A DNA stretch of 64,000 bases from Burkholderiaceae bacterium (GTDB lineage: Bacteria; Pseudomonadota; Gammaproteobacteria; Burkholderiales; Burkholderiaceae_E), in contig JAOSJU010000001.1 in NCBI GenBank assembly GCA_027493945.1, forward strand, positions 1,550,001 to 1,614,000, in the 5' to 3' direction. Below, one piece after another: positions 46,584-58,453 of the stretch. The notes under the pieces are model-generated. The model was not told the DNA's origin, made no database searches, and was given only the letters and a program-made list of their open reading frames with translations. The position numbers and the translations under genes are program-made. Within the stretch, counting starts at the first letter, position 1. Every line of letters begins with the position of its first letter.

Positions 46584-46685
46584 CGGTGCGGGAGACGGGG
46601 TTGCCGATCCGGGCACTTTGTCATACTTCGCTTGGTGCAACATCGCGCCGCCGGTCCACGAACCCCGCCCACGCGCCACGAACCG

Positions 46686-48185
46686 ATGCCCGGACACCGA
46701 CTGCTGGCGGCAGTGGACCTCGGATCGAACAGCTTCAGGCTGCTGATCGGTCGCGTCGAGAGCACGCCGCTCGGCGACCGTGTGCTTCCGCTGGACGGCG
46801 TGAAGCAGACGGTGCGGCTGGCCAGCGGCCTGCGCGACGACGGCAGCCTCGACACCGCATCGCGCCGGCGCGCGCTCGCGGCGCTGGCGATGTTCGGCGA
46901 ACGGCTGCGCTCGTTCGCGCCCGACGCGGTGCGTGCGGTGGCCACGAGCACGCTGCGCGTGGCGAGCAACGCCGCGCAGTTCCTGGCCAGCGCCGAGGCC
47001 GCGCTCGGTTTCCCGATCGAGATCGTCTCCGGACTGGAGGAGGCGCGCCTGATCTACGCCGGCGCCGCTCACGCCCTGCCCGGCGACGGCGTGCCGCGGC
47101 TGGTGGTCGACATCGGAGGCGGCTCCACGGAGTGCATCGTGGGCACCGACCTGCGCGCGAGCGCGCTCGAATCGGCGCCGGCCGGCTGCGTCGTGCTGTC
47201 GACGCGCCACTTCCCGGACGGCCGCGTCGGCCGCGAGTCGTTCGAGCATGCGTACTATGCGGCGCGCGCGGTGTTCGCGCAGGTGGCCGAGCCCTTCGCG
47301 CAGCAGCGCTGGCACTATGCGGTGGGCACCTCGGGCACCGCGAAAGCGCTGTGGCAGGTGGCGCAGGCGCAGTGGGGGGCGGCCGAGCTCGACCGCGACT
47401 CGCTGGCGCGCATCCACGCCGCGCTGGTCGCGGCCGGTCACGTCGACACGGTGCAGCTGGCCGGCCTGCGCCCGGATCGCCGGCCGGTGCTGGCCGGCGG
47501 CCTCGCGGTGATGATGGCCGCCTTCGACGAGCTGCGCATCGATTCGATGCGCTATTGCGACGGCGCGCTGCGCCACGGCGTGCTGCATGAGCTGCTCGGC
47601 CGCAGCGAAGGACGCGACACCCGCGCGATCACCGTCGAGCAGATGCTCGCGCGCCACGGCATCGACCGGAGCCACGCGCAGCGGGTGCGCGACACCGCGC
47701 TGGCGCTGTTCGACCAAGGCGCGCGCGGCGCGCGCGAGGTGCTGCAGGCGCGCCGGCAGGTGCTCGGCTGGGCGGCAGAGCTGGCGGAGGTCGGCCGCTC
47801 GATCTCGCACGAAGGCGCGCACCGGCACTCGGCCTACATCCTCGGCCAGTCGGACATGCCCGGGTTCTCGCGCGACGAGCAGGCCGCGCTCGCGACGCTC
47901 GCACTCGGGCAGACCGGCGGGCTGCGCAAGCTGCGCGGACTGGTCGCCGACGACCTGGGCTGGCTCGAGGTGGTCGCGCTGCGCGTCGCGACGATCCTGC
48001 ACCGCAAGCACGACGAGCAGGAGGTGCCGACGCCGGCGCTGTTCCTGCAGCGCCGCTCGCTGCGGCTGGAGATGCCGAAACAGTGGGCGCGGCACTCTCC
48101 GCTGGCGCACGAGAGCCTCGTCGGCGAAGCCGAGGCCTGGTCCGAAGCGCGCGTGTTCGGAAAGTTCGTCTACGAGACGATCTAG
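46686..48185 (+). CDS. ppx: Exopolyphosphatase
   Basis: 499 residues from the ATG at 46686; a TTG at 46632 is in frame but adds a non-conserved extension. Actin-fold phosphate-binding motifs LLAAVDLGSNSFRLLIGRVE and LVVDIGGGSTECIVGTDLRA, then AVRAVATSTLRVASNAAQFL. The C-terminal HD-like domain has AELAEVGRSISHEGAHRHSA YILGQSDMPGFSRDEQ. It releases phosphate from the ends of polyphosphate chains, or acts on pppGpp in some relatives. Divergent partner of ppk1. Confidence 0.95.
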   Translation: MPGHRLLAAVDLGSNSFRLLIGRVESTPLGDRVLPLDGVKQTVRLASGLRDDGSLDTASRRRALAALAMFGERLRSFAPDAVRAVATSTLRVASNAAQFLASAEAALGFPIEIVSGLEEARLIYAGAAHALPGDGVPRLVVDIGGGSTECIVGTDLRASALESAPAGCVVLSTRHFPDGRVGRESFEHAYYAARAVFAQVAEPFAQQRWHYAVGTSGTAKALWQVAQAQWGAAELDRDSLARIHAALVAAGHVDTVQLAGLRPDRRPVLAGGLAVMMAAFDELRIDSMRYCDGALRHGVLHELLGRSEGRDTRAITVEQMLARHGIDRSHAQRVRDTALALFDQGARGAREVLQARRQVLGWAAELAEVGRSISHEGAHRHSAYILGQSDMPGFSRDEQAALATLALGQTGGLRKLRGLVADDLGWLEVVALRVATILHRKHDEQEVPTPALFLQRRSLRLEMPKQWARHSPLAHESLVGEAEAWSEARVFGKFVYETI

Positions 48186-48198
48186 GACACTACGATCC

Positions 48199-48684
48199 TC
48201 AGGCGAGATCGGGCGAGATCGCCGCGCGCAGCACCACTTGCGCGCGCCCTTCGCGCTCGCGCGTCGTCAGCCACCAGATCGAGCCCTTCTTCACGCTCCA
48301 GTCGGCCTCCTGGCCCGAGAGCAGCAGGCTCACGAGCCGCCCGAGCGTCGGCTGGTGCCCGACCAGCACGACGTGGCACGAGCGTGCCTCGGGGCCCTGC
48401 GGCCAGTCGAGCGCGGCAAGACAGTGCGCGACGTCGGCGCCCGGGCCAAGGCGCGCATCGACGCGCACCTTTGCGCCCAGCGCCTCGGCGGTCTCCGTCG
48501 CGCGCGCGACGGGGCTCGACAGCACCGTGTAGCGCTCGGGCAGCCTCGCCTGCAGCCAGCGCGCCATGCGCTCGGCCTGCTTGCGGCCGCGCTCGGTGAG
48601 CCTGCGGGCGGCATCGCTTGCGAGGTCGGTTTCGGCGTCGCCCGCGTCGGCGTGGCGCCAGACGATCAGGTCCATGTCGTTCAT
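48199..48684 (-). CDS. sixA: Phosphohistidine phosphatase SixA-like
   Basis: 161 residues, histidine-phosphatase superfamily. The N-terminal motif DLIVWRHADAGDAETD supplies the catalytic Arg-His. The second His is in VVLVGHQPTLGRLVSLLL. RLTERGRKQAERMARWL and YTVLSSPVARATETAEAL are also typical. It removes phosphate from histidines of signalling proteins in the cytoplasm. The start may be 48684 or the ATG at 48675. It converges with ppx, as often seen next to polyphosphate genes. Confidence 0.88.
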   Translation of the reverse strand: MNDMDLIVWRHADAGDAETDLASDAARRLTERGRKQAERMARWLQARLPERYTVLSSPVARATETAEALGAKVRVDARLGPGADVAHCLAALDWPQGPEARSCHVVLVGHQPTLGRLVSLLLSGQEADWSVKKGSIWWLTTREREGRAQVVLRAAISPDLA

Positions 48685-48727
48685 CCGGAAAGCGCCCATG
48701 CTGACCGCCCTCGATGACGATGCGATG

Positions 48728-50135
<1,408 letters not shown>

Positions 50136-51545
50136 CTAACGGACGACGCTGCCACCGGTTGTTGCCGGCGCCGGCGGGGCACTCGGCGCCGCAGGAGCAG
50201 GCGGCGCAACCGGCCCGCCCGCCGCGTCGCCGTTGCCCACCACCACGGTGGCCAGCGCGTCGGCGTGCACGTGGCGCGCGAACGCCGCGCGCACCTGCTC
50301 CAGCGTGACCGCCTCGACCCGCGCGGTCCAGCGATCGAGGTAGTCGAGCGGCAGCCGGTAGTAGCCGATCGTCGCGAGGTTGTCGAGGATCTTTCGGTTC
50401 GAGTCGATGCGCAGCGCGAAGCCGCCGACCAGGTTCGACTTCGCCGCCTTCAATTCCGCCTCGGTGGGGCCGTCGCGCAGGAAGCGCGCCAGCGTCTCGC
50501 GCACCACCCCGAGCGCGACCGCGGTCTGCCCCCGCTGCGTCTGCAGGCCGATGGTGAACGGCCCCTGCTGCAGCATCGGCGAGAAGTACGAATAGACGCT
50601 GTAGGCCAGGCCGCGCTTCTCGCGCACTTCGTCGTAGAGCCGCGAAACGAAGCCGCCGCCGCCGAGCACGTAATTGCCCACCAGCAGCGGGAAGAAATCG
50701 GGGTCGCCGCGCACGAGTGCCGGCTGGCCGATCAGGATGTGGCTCTGCGAGGCCGGATGCTCGATGCGCCGCTCGATCGCGCTGGCGGGCGGCACCACCG
50801 GGGCGATCGCGCGCGACGCGCCGCCCGCGGGCAGGTCGCGCGTGAGCTGCTCGGCGATCGCCTGCGCGCGCTCGCGGCTGATCGCGCCGATCATCGAGAC
50901 CACTGCGCTGCGCGCGTCGTAGTAACCGCGGTAGAAGGCGACGAGATCGTCGCGGCCGATCGCGGCCACCGACTCGGGCACCGGGTGCGCGCCGTACGGA
51001 TGGCTGCCGTACATCGCCCCGTCCAGCGTGCGCTGCGCGATCGTCTCGGGCTTGGTCTGCGCCTCGCGGATCGCCTGGATCGTGCGCTCCTTCTCGCGCG
51101 CCAGCACCGCCGCCGGAAAGTCGGGGCGCGAGACCACGCGCGCGAGCAGGCCGATGGCTTCGTCGTGCTCGGGCTCGCTCGCGAGCGTGCGTAGCGTCAC
51201 GCTCGCGCGGTCGTCGCCGGCGCCGCTGCCGCGCTGCGCGCCCACGCGGGCGAAGCCCTCGGAGATCGCCGACTCGGCGAGCCCGGCGGCGCCGCGCGCC
51301 AGCATCGAGTTGACCAGCGAGGCCAGGCCCTCGCGCCCACCCGGGTCGAAGCGGCTGCCGGCGTCGAAGTCCGGGCTCACGTCGAGCATCGGGATCGTGT
51401 CGGCGCGCACGAAGTAGACGCGCGCGCCGTTCGAGGTGGTCCAGTGCTGGATCGGCAGCGCCGCGTGCGCCGCAACCGACGCGAGCGCGCCGAACACGAC
51501 GAACGCGGCCAGCAAGCGAAGGACGGAACGCATCGCGCGGCTCAT
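50136..51545 (-). CDS. M16-family peptidase, non-catalytic subunit type
   Basis: 469 residues with a signal peptide (LLAAFVVFGALASVAAHA). M16 fold without the zinc-binding HxxEH: at that position it reads EGLASLVNSMLARG. The second-half signature for the partner subunit is present: GGGGFVSRLYDEVREKRGLA YSVYSYF, with the conserved Arg-Tyr. Family pairs work as a heterodimer in which one subunit supplies the zinc site (the neighbour) and the other the Arg-Tyr pair, like mitochondrial processing peptidase. Periplasmic. Coupled to the neighbour by a 4-base ATGA overlap. The Ala/Pro-rich tail is low complexity. Confidence 0.92.
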   Translation of the reverse strand: MSRAMRSVLRLLAAFVVFGALASVAAHAALPIQHWTTSNGARVYFVRADTIPMLDVSPDFDAGSRFDPGGREGLASLVNSMLARGAAGLAESAISEGFARVGAQRGSGAGDDRASVTLRTLASEPEHDEAIGLLARVVSRPDFPAAVLAREKERTIQAIREAQTKPETIAQRTLDGAMYGSHPYGAHPVPESVAAIGRDDLVAFYRGYYDARSAVVSMIGAISRERAQAIAEQLTRDLPAGGASRAIAPVVPPASAIERRIEHPASQSHILIGQPALVRGDPDFFPLLVGNYVLGGGGFVSRLYDEVREKRGLAYSVYSYFSPMLQQGPFTIGLQTQRGQTAVALGVVRETLARFLRDGPTEAELKAAKSNLVGGFALRIDSNRKILDNLATIGYYRLPLDYLDRWTARVEAVTLEQVRAAFARHVHADALATVVVGNGDAAGGPVAPPAPAAPSAPPAPATTGGSVVR

Positions 51546-53075
51546 TGGTGACGCGCGCCTGCCGGCGCCCTCGGTGGCGCCGCCTTCTGCGGGGCCTTGT
51601 CGGCGAGCGGCTGCGGCAGCAGCGTGACCACGGCGAGCGCGTCGTCGCCGAAATACCTGCCGGCGGCGGCCTGCACCTGGGCAGGCGTCACCGCGCGGAT
51701 TCGCTCGAGGATGCGGTCGGCGTCGGCGTGCGAGAAGCCCGAGATCTCGAGGCTGCCCATCTCCATCGCCTGCGCCATGATCGAGTCGCGCTTGTAGATC
51801 TCGCCGGCGACGTACTGGGTCTTGATCCTGCGCAGCTCGTCCTCGCGCACGCCGTCGCGCGCGATCCGCGCGATCTCGGCGCGAAGCGCCTTCTCGACGT
51901 CAGCCGTGCCGTGGCCCTTCGCCGGCGTGCCGTCGAGCACGAACAGCGCGGGTCCGCGAGCGACCAGCCCGTAGCTGGCCCCCACCTGGTTGGCCACGCG
52001 CGATCCGCGCACGATGTCGCGCGTGAGGCGCCCGTTCTCGTCGGCGTCGAGCACCGCCGCCAGCACTTCGAGCGCGAACGGCTCGGTGTCGCGCTCGACG
52101 TCGGCCAGCCGCGGCACCTTGAATCCGAGGATCACGTAGGGATTCTCGGCCGGCGCTTCCACCCGGGCGCGACGCAGTCCGCGCTGCTGCGGCTCGGTCT
52201 GCGGCTTGCGCTCGGGCAGCGCATGCGGCTCGATGCGTCCGTAGGTGCGCTCGGCGAGCCGGTAGACCTCCTCGCCCGACACGTCGCCGACGACCACCAG
52301 GATCGCGTTCGACGGCGTATACCAGCGGCGGTACCGAGGCGAGGGCGTCGCCGGCGCGCATCGATTCGAGGTCGCTCATCCAGCCGATCACCGGTACGCG
52401 GTACGGCGAAGCGGTGAACGCGGTGGACATCAGCTGCTCGTAGACCAGCGCCTGCGCGCGATCATCGGTGCGCAGGCGGCGCTCCTCCATCACCACCTTG
52501 ATTTCCTTGTCGAACTCGCTCGTCTCGAACGCGAGGTTCGACATCCGGTCGGCTTCGAGCTTCATCACCTCGGGCAGGTGGCGGCTGCCGATCTGCTGGA
52601 AGTAGCCGGTGTAGTCGCGCGTGGTGAAGGCGTTCTCGCGGCCGCCGAGCGCGGCGACGCGGCGCGAGAATTCGCCGGCCGGCACCGTCTTCGTGCCCTT
52701 GAACATCATGTGCTCGAGCACGTGCGCAACCCCGGTCGTGCCGTTCACCTCGTCCGTCGAGCCGACACGGTAGAGCACCAGGTGAACCACGGTCGGCGCG
52801 CGCCGGTCCTCGCGCACGATCACCTTCATGCCGTTGGGCAGCGTGCGCTCGAACACGCCGGGCGCCGGCACGGCCGCAGCGGAGGCCGCGGCGGAGGCCG
52901 CGGCGACGGCCTGCGCGGCCTGCGCGGTCCCCGCGGCTTGGGCATCGCCGGGCGCCTGCGGCGGCCATGGCGAGGCGCAGGCGCCGAGCAGCGCGGCGAC
53001 GGCGGTTGCGACGAGGGCGCGCGCAGGACGGGCACTGCGCGGGCGCGGACAGGGAGCGGTGGACGAAGTCGGCAT
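51542..53075 (-). pseudogene. M16-family zinc peptidase (catalytic subunit), one frameshift
   Basis: About 511 residues if repaired. Lipoprotein-type signal (LVATAVAALLGAC), then an Ala-rich linker and the active site TTGVAHVLEHMMFKGTKTVP (HxxEH) with the downstream GGRENAFTTRDYTGYFQQIG. The C-terminal half in another frame has ILVVVGDVSGEEVYRLAERT and SRVANQVGASYGLVARGPAL. The frame breaks at about 52330-52345 (GDALA / RYRRWYTPSNAILVV). Probably anchored in the envelope, degrading peptides or unfolded proteins together with the downstream M16 partner. Divergent from ftsY, 35 bases apart. Confidence 0.9.
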
Positions 53076-53110
53076 CGGCGGCACGGGTAGAATCGAGCCC
53101 GAGTGTAGCC

Positions 53111-54177
53111 ATGTTCGGATTCCTACGTCGCAAGAAGCCCGCGGATGCGGGCGCCGCCCCGCCGCCCCCGCCGCTGCCCCGGTGCCGGCTGCCGAGCCGG
53201 CGATGGCCGGCGCCGCGCCGGTCGGCGCGATCGAAGCAGCATCGGCTGCGCCGGCGCCTGCCGCACCCGAACGTCGCGGCTGGATGACGCGGCTGCGCGC
53301 GGGGCTGTCGAAGACCCGCGGCAACCTCGCCGGGCTGTTCTCCAACGTGCGCGTCGACGATGCACTGTTCGAGGAACTCGAGGCCGCGTTGATCGCCAGC
53401 GATGCCGGCGTCGGCACGACCGACTGGCTGATGCGCGAGCTGCAGCAGCGCGTGCGCCGCGAGCGCCTCGCCGACGGCGAGCAGGTTCGGCAGGCCCTGC
53501 GCGCGTTGCTCGTCGAGTTACTGAAGCCGCTCGAGCAGCCGGTCGACATCGATCGCGCCGAGCCGCTGGTGCTGATGATCGCGGGGGTCAACGGCGCGGG
53601 CAAGACGACCTCGATCGGCAAGCTCGCGCACCACCTGCGGCGCGAGGGCAAGTCGATCCTGCTCGCAGCCGGCGACACTTTCCGCGCCGCGGCGCGCGAG
53701 CAGCTCGCCGAATGGGGCGCGCGCAACCAGGTCGAGGTGATCGCCCAGCACGGCGGCGACCCCGCCGCGGTGGCATTCGACGCGGTCAGCGCGGGCCGCG
53801 CGCGGCGCACCGGCGTGGTGATCATCGACACCGCCGGCCGGCTGCCCACGCAGCTGCACCTGATGGAAGAACTGAAGAAGATCCGCCGCGTGGTCGCCAA
53901 GGCGATGGAGGGCGCGCCGCACGAGACGCTGCTCGTGCTCGACGGCAACACCGGCCAGAACATGCTCGCGCAGGTCAAGGCCTTCGACGAGGCGATCGGC
54001 CTGTCGGGGCTGATCGTGACGAAGCTCGACGGCACCGCCAAAGGCGGCGCGATCGCGGCGCTGGCGTTCACGCGCCGCGAGCGCCCGATCCCGGTCTACT
54101 TCGTCGGCGTGGGCGAAGGAATCGAAGACCTGCAGGCCTTCTCCGCCGACGAATTCGCCAGCGCGCTGCTCGATTAG
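53111..54177 (+). pseudogene. ftsY: Signal recognition particle receptor FtsY, frameshift in the N-terminal linker
   Basis: About 355 residues. Starts MFGFLRRKKPADAGA, the typical short basic start of FtsY. A C/G-rich Pro-Ala linker (53150-53185) contains a frame break, after which the NG domain is intact: LSKTRGNLAGLFSNVRVDDA, GTPase G1 LMIAGVNGAGKTTSIGKLAH, GDTFRAAAREQLAEW, G3 VVIIDTAGRLPTQLHLMEEL, G4 LIVTKLDGTAKGGAIAALAF, VGVGEGIEDLQAFSADEFAS. It docks ribosome-SRP complexes at the membrane. As FtsY is essential, the break is best explained as a sequencing error in the repetitive linker. Confidence 0.95.
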
Positions 54178-54184
54178 GGCACCG

Positions 54185-55748
54185 ATGGCCGTTTCCGCCT
54201 TCGGCTTCGACAACAGCTACGCGCGCGAGCTGCCGGGCTTCTACGTCGCCTGGAAGCCCGACCCCGTGCCGGCGCCGCGGCTGCTGTACCTGAACGCGCC
54301 GCTGGCCGACGAACTGGGCCTGGACCCGGCCGCACTCGCCGGCCCGGAAGGGGGCGGCGCTGTTCGCGGGCAACGCGCTGCCGGAAGGCGCCGAGCCGAT
54401 CGCGCAGGCGTACGCCGGCCACCAGTTCGGCGGATTCTCGCCGCAACTCGGCGACGGCCGCGCGCTGCTGCTGGGCGAGATCGTCGACCGCCACGGATGC
54501 CGTCGCGACCTGGCCTTCAAGGGCTCGGGCCGCACCCCGTTCTCGCGCGGCGGCGACGGCAAGGCCGCGATCGGGCCGATGCTGCGCGAGGTGCTGATCG
54601 GCGAGGCGATGCACGCGCTGGGCATTCCCACCACGCGGGCGCTCGCGGTCGTGGCCACCGGCGAGCAGGTCTTTCGCGAGCAGGTGCTTCCGGGCGCGGT
54701 GCTCACCCGCGTGGCGGCGAGCCACATCCGCGTGGGCACCTTCCAGTTCTTCGCGGCGCGCGACGAGCACGACCACGTGCGCCGGCTCGCGGAATACGCC
54801 ATCGCACGGCACTATCCGGCGCTCGTCGGCGAGCCCGGCCGTTTCCTCGCGCTGCTCGACGCGGTCGTGCGCCGGCAGGCGTCGCTGGTCGCGCAGTGGA
54901 TGAACGTCGGCTTCATTCACGGCGTGATGAACACCGACAACATGACGCTGTCGGGAGAGACGATCGACTACGGCCCCTGCGCCTTCCTCGAGGCCTACGA
55001 TCCCGACACCGTGTTCAGTTCGATCGACCACGATGGCCGCTATGCGTTCGGCCGGCAACCGCCGATCGCACGCTGGAACCTGGCGCGATTCGCCGAGTGC
55101 CTCGTGCCGCTGATCGACGACGAGCCGCAGCGTGCGGTGGAGCAGGCCAACGAGGTGCTCGGGCGCTTCCCCGCGCTGCATCGGGCCCGGCTGCTGCAGG
55201 GACAGCGCGCCAGGCTGGGGCTGCGCATCGCGAACCCCGCCGACGATGCCGACGACGCCGCGCTCGCCGACGACTGGCTCGCGCTGCTTCACCGCGAAGG
55301 CGCGGACTTCACGCTGGGATGGAGACACCTCGCGGACGCGGCCGAAGGCCGCGACGACGCGCTGCGCGCGCTGTTCGCCGATCCGCAGGCGCCGCAATCA
55401 TGGCTGGCCCGGTGGCGCGCGCGTTGCGAGCGCGACGACGCGCAGGCCGGGAACGCCGCCACAGCCGCCGCCAGCGACGCCACCGCCGCCCCCGCAGCGG
55501 CCACCCTGAACGCCTCGTCGCGAACGCGCGCCGAAACCATGCGCCTCGCGAGCCCGCGGATCATCCCGCGGCACCATCGCGTCGAGGCCGCGCTCGATGC
55601 CGCCTCGGCTCAGGCAGACCTCGCCCCGTTCTCGCGCCTGCTCGACGCGCTGCGCCGGCCGTTCGACGACGATCCGTCGCTCGACGAGTTCGCGCAGCCG
55701 GCGCCGCGCGAACTCACCGCCTCCTATCGCACCTTCTGCGGCACATAG
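54185..55748 (+). pseudogene. selO: Protein adenylyltransferase SelO (YdiU), one frameshift
   Basis: About 520 residues. MAVSAFGFDNSYARELPGFY, then a break in a G5 run (54350-54354); dropping one G restores LAGPEGAALFAGNALPEGAE, QAYAGHQFGGFSPQLGDGRA, LAFKGSGRTPFSRGGDGKAA, WMNVGFIHGVMNTDNMTLSG and ETIDYGPCAFLEAYDP. The pseudokinase-fold enzyme transfers AMP to proteins and is linked to redox stress. It ends TFCGT with the conserved C-terminal Cys that is selenocysteine in some relatives. An Ala/Thr-rich insert lies at residues of about 420-445. Seven bases follow the ftsY stop, so the two may be cotranscribed. Confidence 0.93.
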
Positions 55749-55752
55749 CCGC

Positions 55753-56481
55753 TCAGACGATCGCCACTTCCTGCAGTTGCGCGGCGATGCGCGCGTGGTC
55801 GGGCAGGTTCGCGCCGCGCTCCGCCGCGCGCCCGGCACCGCGGCCGCCGACGGCGGTCAGCAGGTCGATCTCCGGATGGCGCTCGACGAAGAAGAAGTCG
55901 TGCAGCGGATGCCCGGCCTGCAGCGAGCGTTCGTGCGCCTCGAACACTCCGAGCGCCATCAGCCGGTGCGTCGCGGCACCGTGGCCGTCGGGCGCGAAGC
56001 GCAGCGGGCCCGACTGCGGATCGCGAAAGCCGAGCCACTCGTACTGACGAGCGGCCGTCTCGCGCACCGCGATCAGCATCGTGTCGACCTGCGCGGCCAG
56101 GCAATAGCGGTGAAACGCCTTGCACAGCATCAGGCGTACCAGGGTCGCATCACGGCCGGGCCGAACCGCGAGGCGCGAGGCCTCGGCGACCGAGCCGGCC
56201 TTCAGCGCGGCGGGCAGGTCGATGCGATCCTCGATCGCAAGCCTGCCGCGCTCGCTCGCGAGGATTCGCAGGCTTCCGACCGCCTGGCCGCCCATCCGCG
56301 ACTCGGCCAGCAGCAAGGTGGCGTTCGATCGCTGGTCCCAGGTCTCGGGCGTGGCGGCGGCCGCTTGCGCGCCCGCGCCGCCCGCGGCGGCGGCCCGCAC
56401 GGCCAGCACCTTGCGCAGGTCGGCGTCGGAGCGCGCCACGCGAATCGTGACGGGAAGATGATGGGGGGTTCCGGCTGGCAT
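55753..56481 (-). CDS. GNAT-fold acyltransferase, FeeM-like (N-acyl amino acid synthase type)
   Basis: 242 residues from the ATG at 56481 (GGAAAG upstream; the longer frame to 56592 is not conserved in character). The pattern VTIRVARSDADLRKVLAVRA, AESRMGGQAVGSLRILASER, SVAEASRLAVRPGRDATLVR and DTMLIAVRETAARQYEWLGF resembles GNAT proteins of the FeeM/autoinducer-synthase-like group, which join acyl chains to amino acids. I cannot see the acyl donor or confirm activity. No acyl carrier protein gene is adjacent. Convergent with selO. Confidence 0.65.
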   Translation of the reverse strand: MPAGTPHHLPVTIRVARSDADLRKVLAVRAAAAGGAGAQAAAATPETWDQRSNATLLLAESRMGGQAVGSLRILASERGRLAIEDRIDLPAALKAGSVAEASRLAVRPGRDATLVRLMLCKAFHRYCLAAQVDTMLIAVRETAARQYEWLGFRDPQSGPLRFAPDGHGAATHRLMALGVFEAHERSLQAGHPLHDFFFVERHPEIDLLTAVGGRGAGRAAERGANLPDHARIAAQLQEVAIV

Positions 56482-56664
56482 GGGCGCTTTCCGCTGTTTG
56501 TTCGCTCGACTCGCGACCACGTCCTGCGGCACAAGTCTGGACGCAGTCGGGGGTCGGGTCAATGCTATGACGCGGCGCGCGCCGGCCGGCATCCGCCGGT
56601 CGGATCGCGGCAGCCGTCGAGGTGGACGGCGGCGCCGGGGTGCGCCGGCGCGCAGCGCGGGGCG

Positions 56665-57313
56665 TCAGTGCGCGCGCGCCGCGTCGGGCTGCGCCGACGG
56701 CTCGGCCTCGCGGAACGCGTCGAGTTCCATGCAGGCGTCGAAGATCCGCATCACCGCCGGATAGCGCTCGACCCGGGTCTCGAAGCGGCGGGCATTGAAG
56801 ATCTGCGGCACCAGGCAGACATCGGCCATCGTCGGCCGGTCGCCGTGGCTGAAGCGCCCGCTGCCCCCGTCGCCCAGCTGGCGCTCGAACGCCGACAGCC
56901 CTTCGTCGCACCAGTGGCGGTACCAGTCGGCGATCGCGGCCTCATCGAGCCCGAGCCGGTCGCGCAGGTAGTCGAGCACGCGAAGGTTGTTCAGCGGATG
57001 GATTTCGGCCGCGACCAGCAGCGACAGCGAGCGCACCCGGGCGCGGCCCATCGGGTCGGCCGGCAGCAGCCTCGGTTCCGGCCGGGTCTCGTCCAGGTAT
57101 TCGATGATCGCCAGCGACTGGGCGATCCGGTGGCCGGCATCGACCAGCGTGGGCACCAGCCCCTGCGGGTTCACCGTCCGGTACGGTGCCGCCGCCTGCT
57201 CGCCGGCCGGCAGCCAGACGGCCCTGGGCGTCCAGGCGAGGCCCTTCAGGTTCAGCGCGATCCGCACCCGGAACGAGGCCGAACTCCGAAAAAAAGGTAT
57301 AAAGCTCGAGCAT
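56665..57313 (-). pseudogene. maiA: Maleylacetoacetate isomerase (zeta-class glutathione S-transferase), one frameshift
   Basis: About 215 residues. Starts MLELYTFF; a run of seven T (plus-strand A7, 57289-57295) then breaks the frame. With six T it reads RSSASFRVRIALNLKGLAWT, which contains the SSxSxRVRIAL glutathione-site signature of zeta-class enzymes. Then NPQGLVPTLVDAGHRIAQSL, AIIEYLDETRPEPRLLPAD and DRPTMADVCLVPQIFNARRF. It isomerises maleylacetoacetate in tyrosine/phenylacetate breakdown. No partner fumarylacetoacetase gene is in the window. Divergent from rpoH. Confidence 0.92.
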
Positions 57314-57347
57314 TCCGGCCTCCTGCCGTATCGGCCATCAGGTTATG

Positions 57348-57374
57348 TTGGCACTCTCCATCAATGAGTGCTAA
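57348..57374 (+). promoter_or_regulatory. CIRCE element (HrcA operator) upstream of rpoH
   Basis: TTGGCACTC (57348-57356), nine bases, then GAGTGCTAA (57366-57374). The consensus CIRCE is TTAGCACTC-N9-GAGTGCTAA, so this matches 17 of 18 arm bases with the exact spacer. It sits 71 bases upstream of the rpoH start. HrcA binds CIRCE and represses chaperone genes (groESL, dnaK) until heat stress. Here it would place the heat-shock sigma factor under HrcA. The divergent maiA start is 35 bases away on the other side. Confidence 0.85.
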
Positions 57375-57444
57375 TGTTGCAATAGCCGCGGAACTGACCG
57401 ATGGGTCATCAAAAAGCAAGGCACTGGTGAAAGGAAAAGCGTAC

Positions 57445-58341
<897 letters not shown>

Positions 58342-58395
58342 CGGAAGCGTCGCGGCGTTGTCGCGGCGTTCCATTCGTTCTTTCCTCCCCCTCTT

Positions 58396-58430
58396 TGCCG
58401 CCGAAGGGAAACCGAAGGCGGCATTCTTTT
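58396..58430 (+). terminator. Rho-independent terminator of rpoH
   Basis: TGCCGCC (58396-58402) pairs with GGCGGCA (58417-58423) around a 14-base loop and is followed by TTCTTTT. It lies about 55 bases after the rpoH stop. Confidence 0.75.
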
Positions 58431-58453
58431 GGCGCACTTGAAGTGAACACGCC

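Noticed and set aside
44367..48110. A very long minus-strand open frame (about 1247 codons) spanning ppk1 and the opposite strand of ppx
   Set aside because: Only its central part (46583 down to about 45640) is real PPK1. The upstream portion mirrors ppx in a high-GC antisense frame and the downstream portion is out of frame.
57364..57444. In-frame upstream ATG giving RpoH a 27-residue extension
   Set aside because: The ATG lies inside the CIRCE element, lacks a ribosome site, and the extension is not a usual feature of RpoH; 57445 has AAAGGA upstream.
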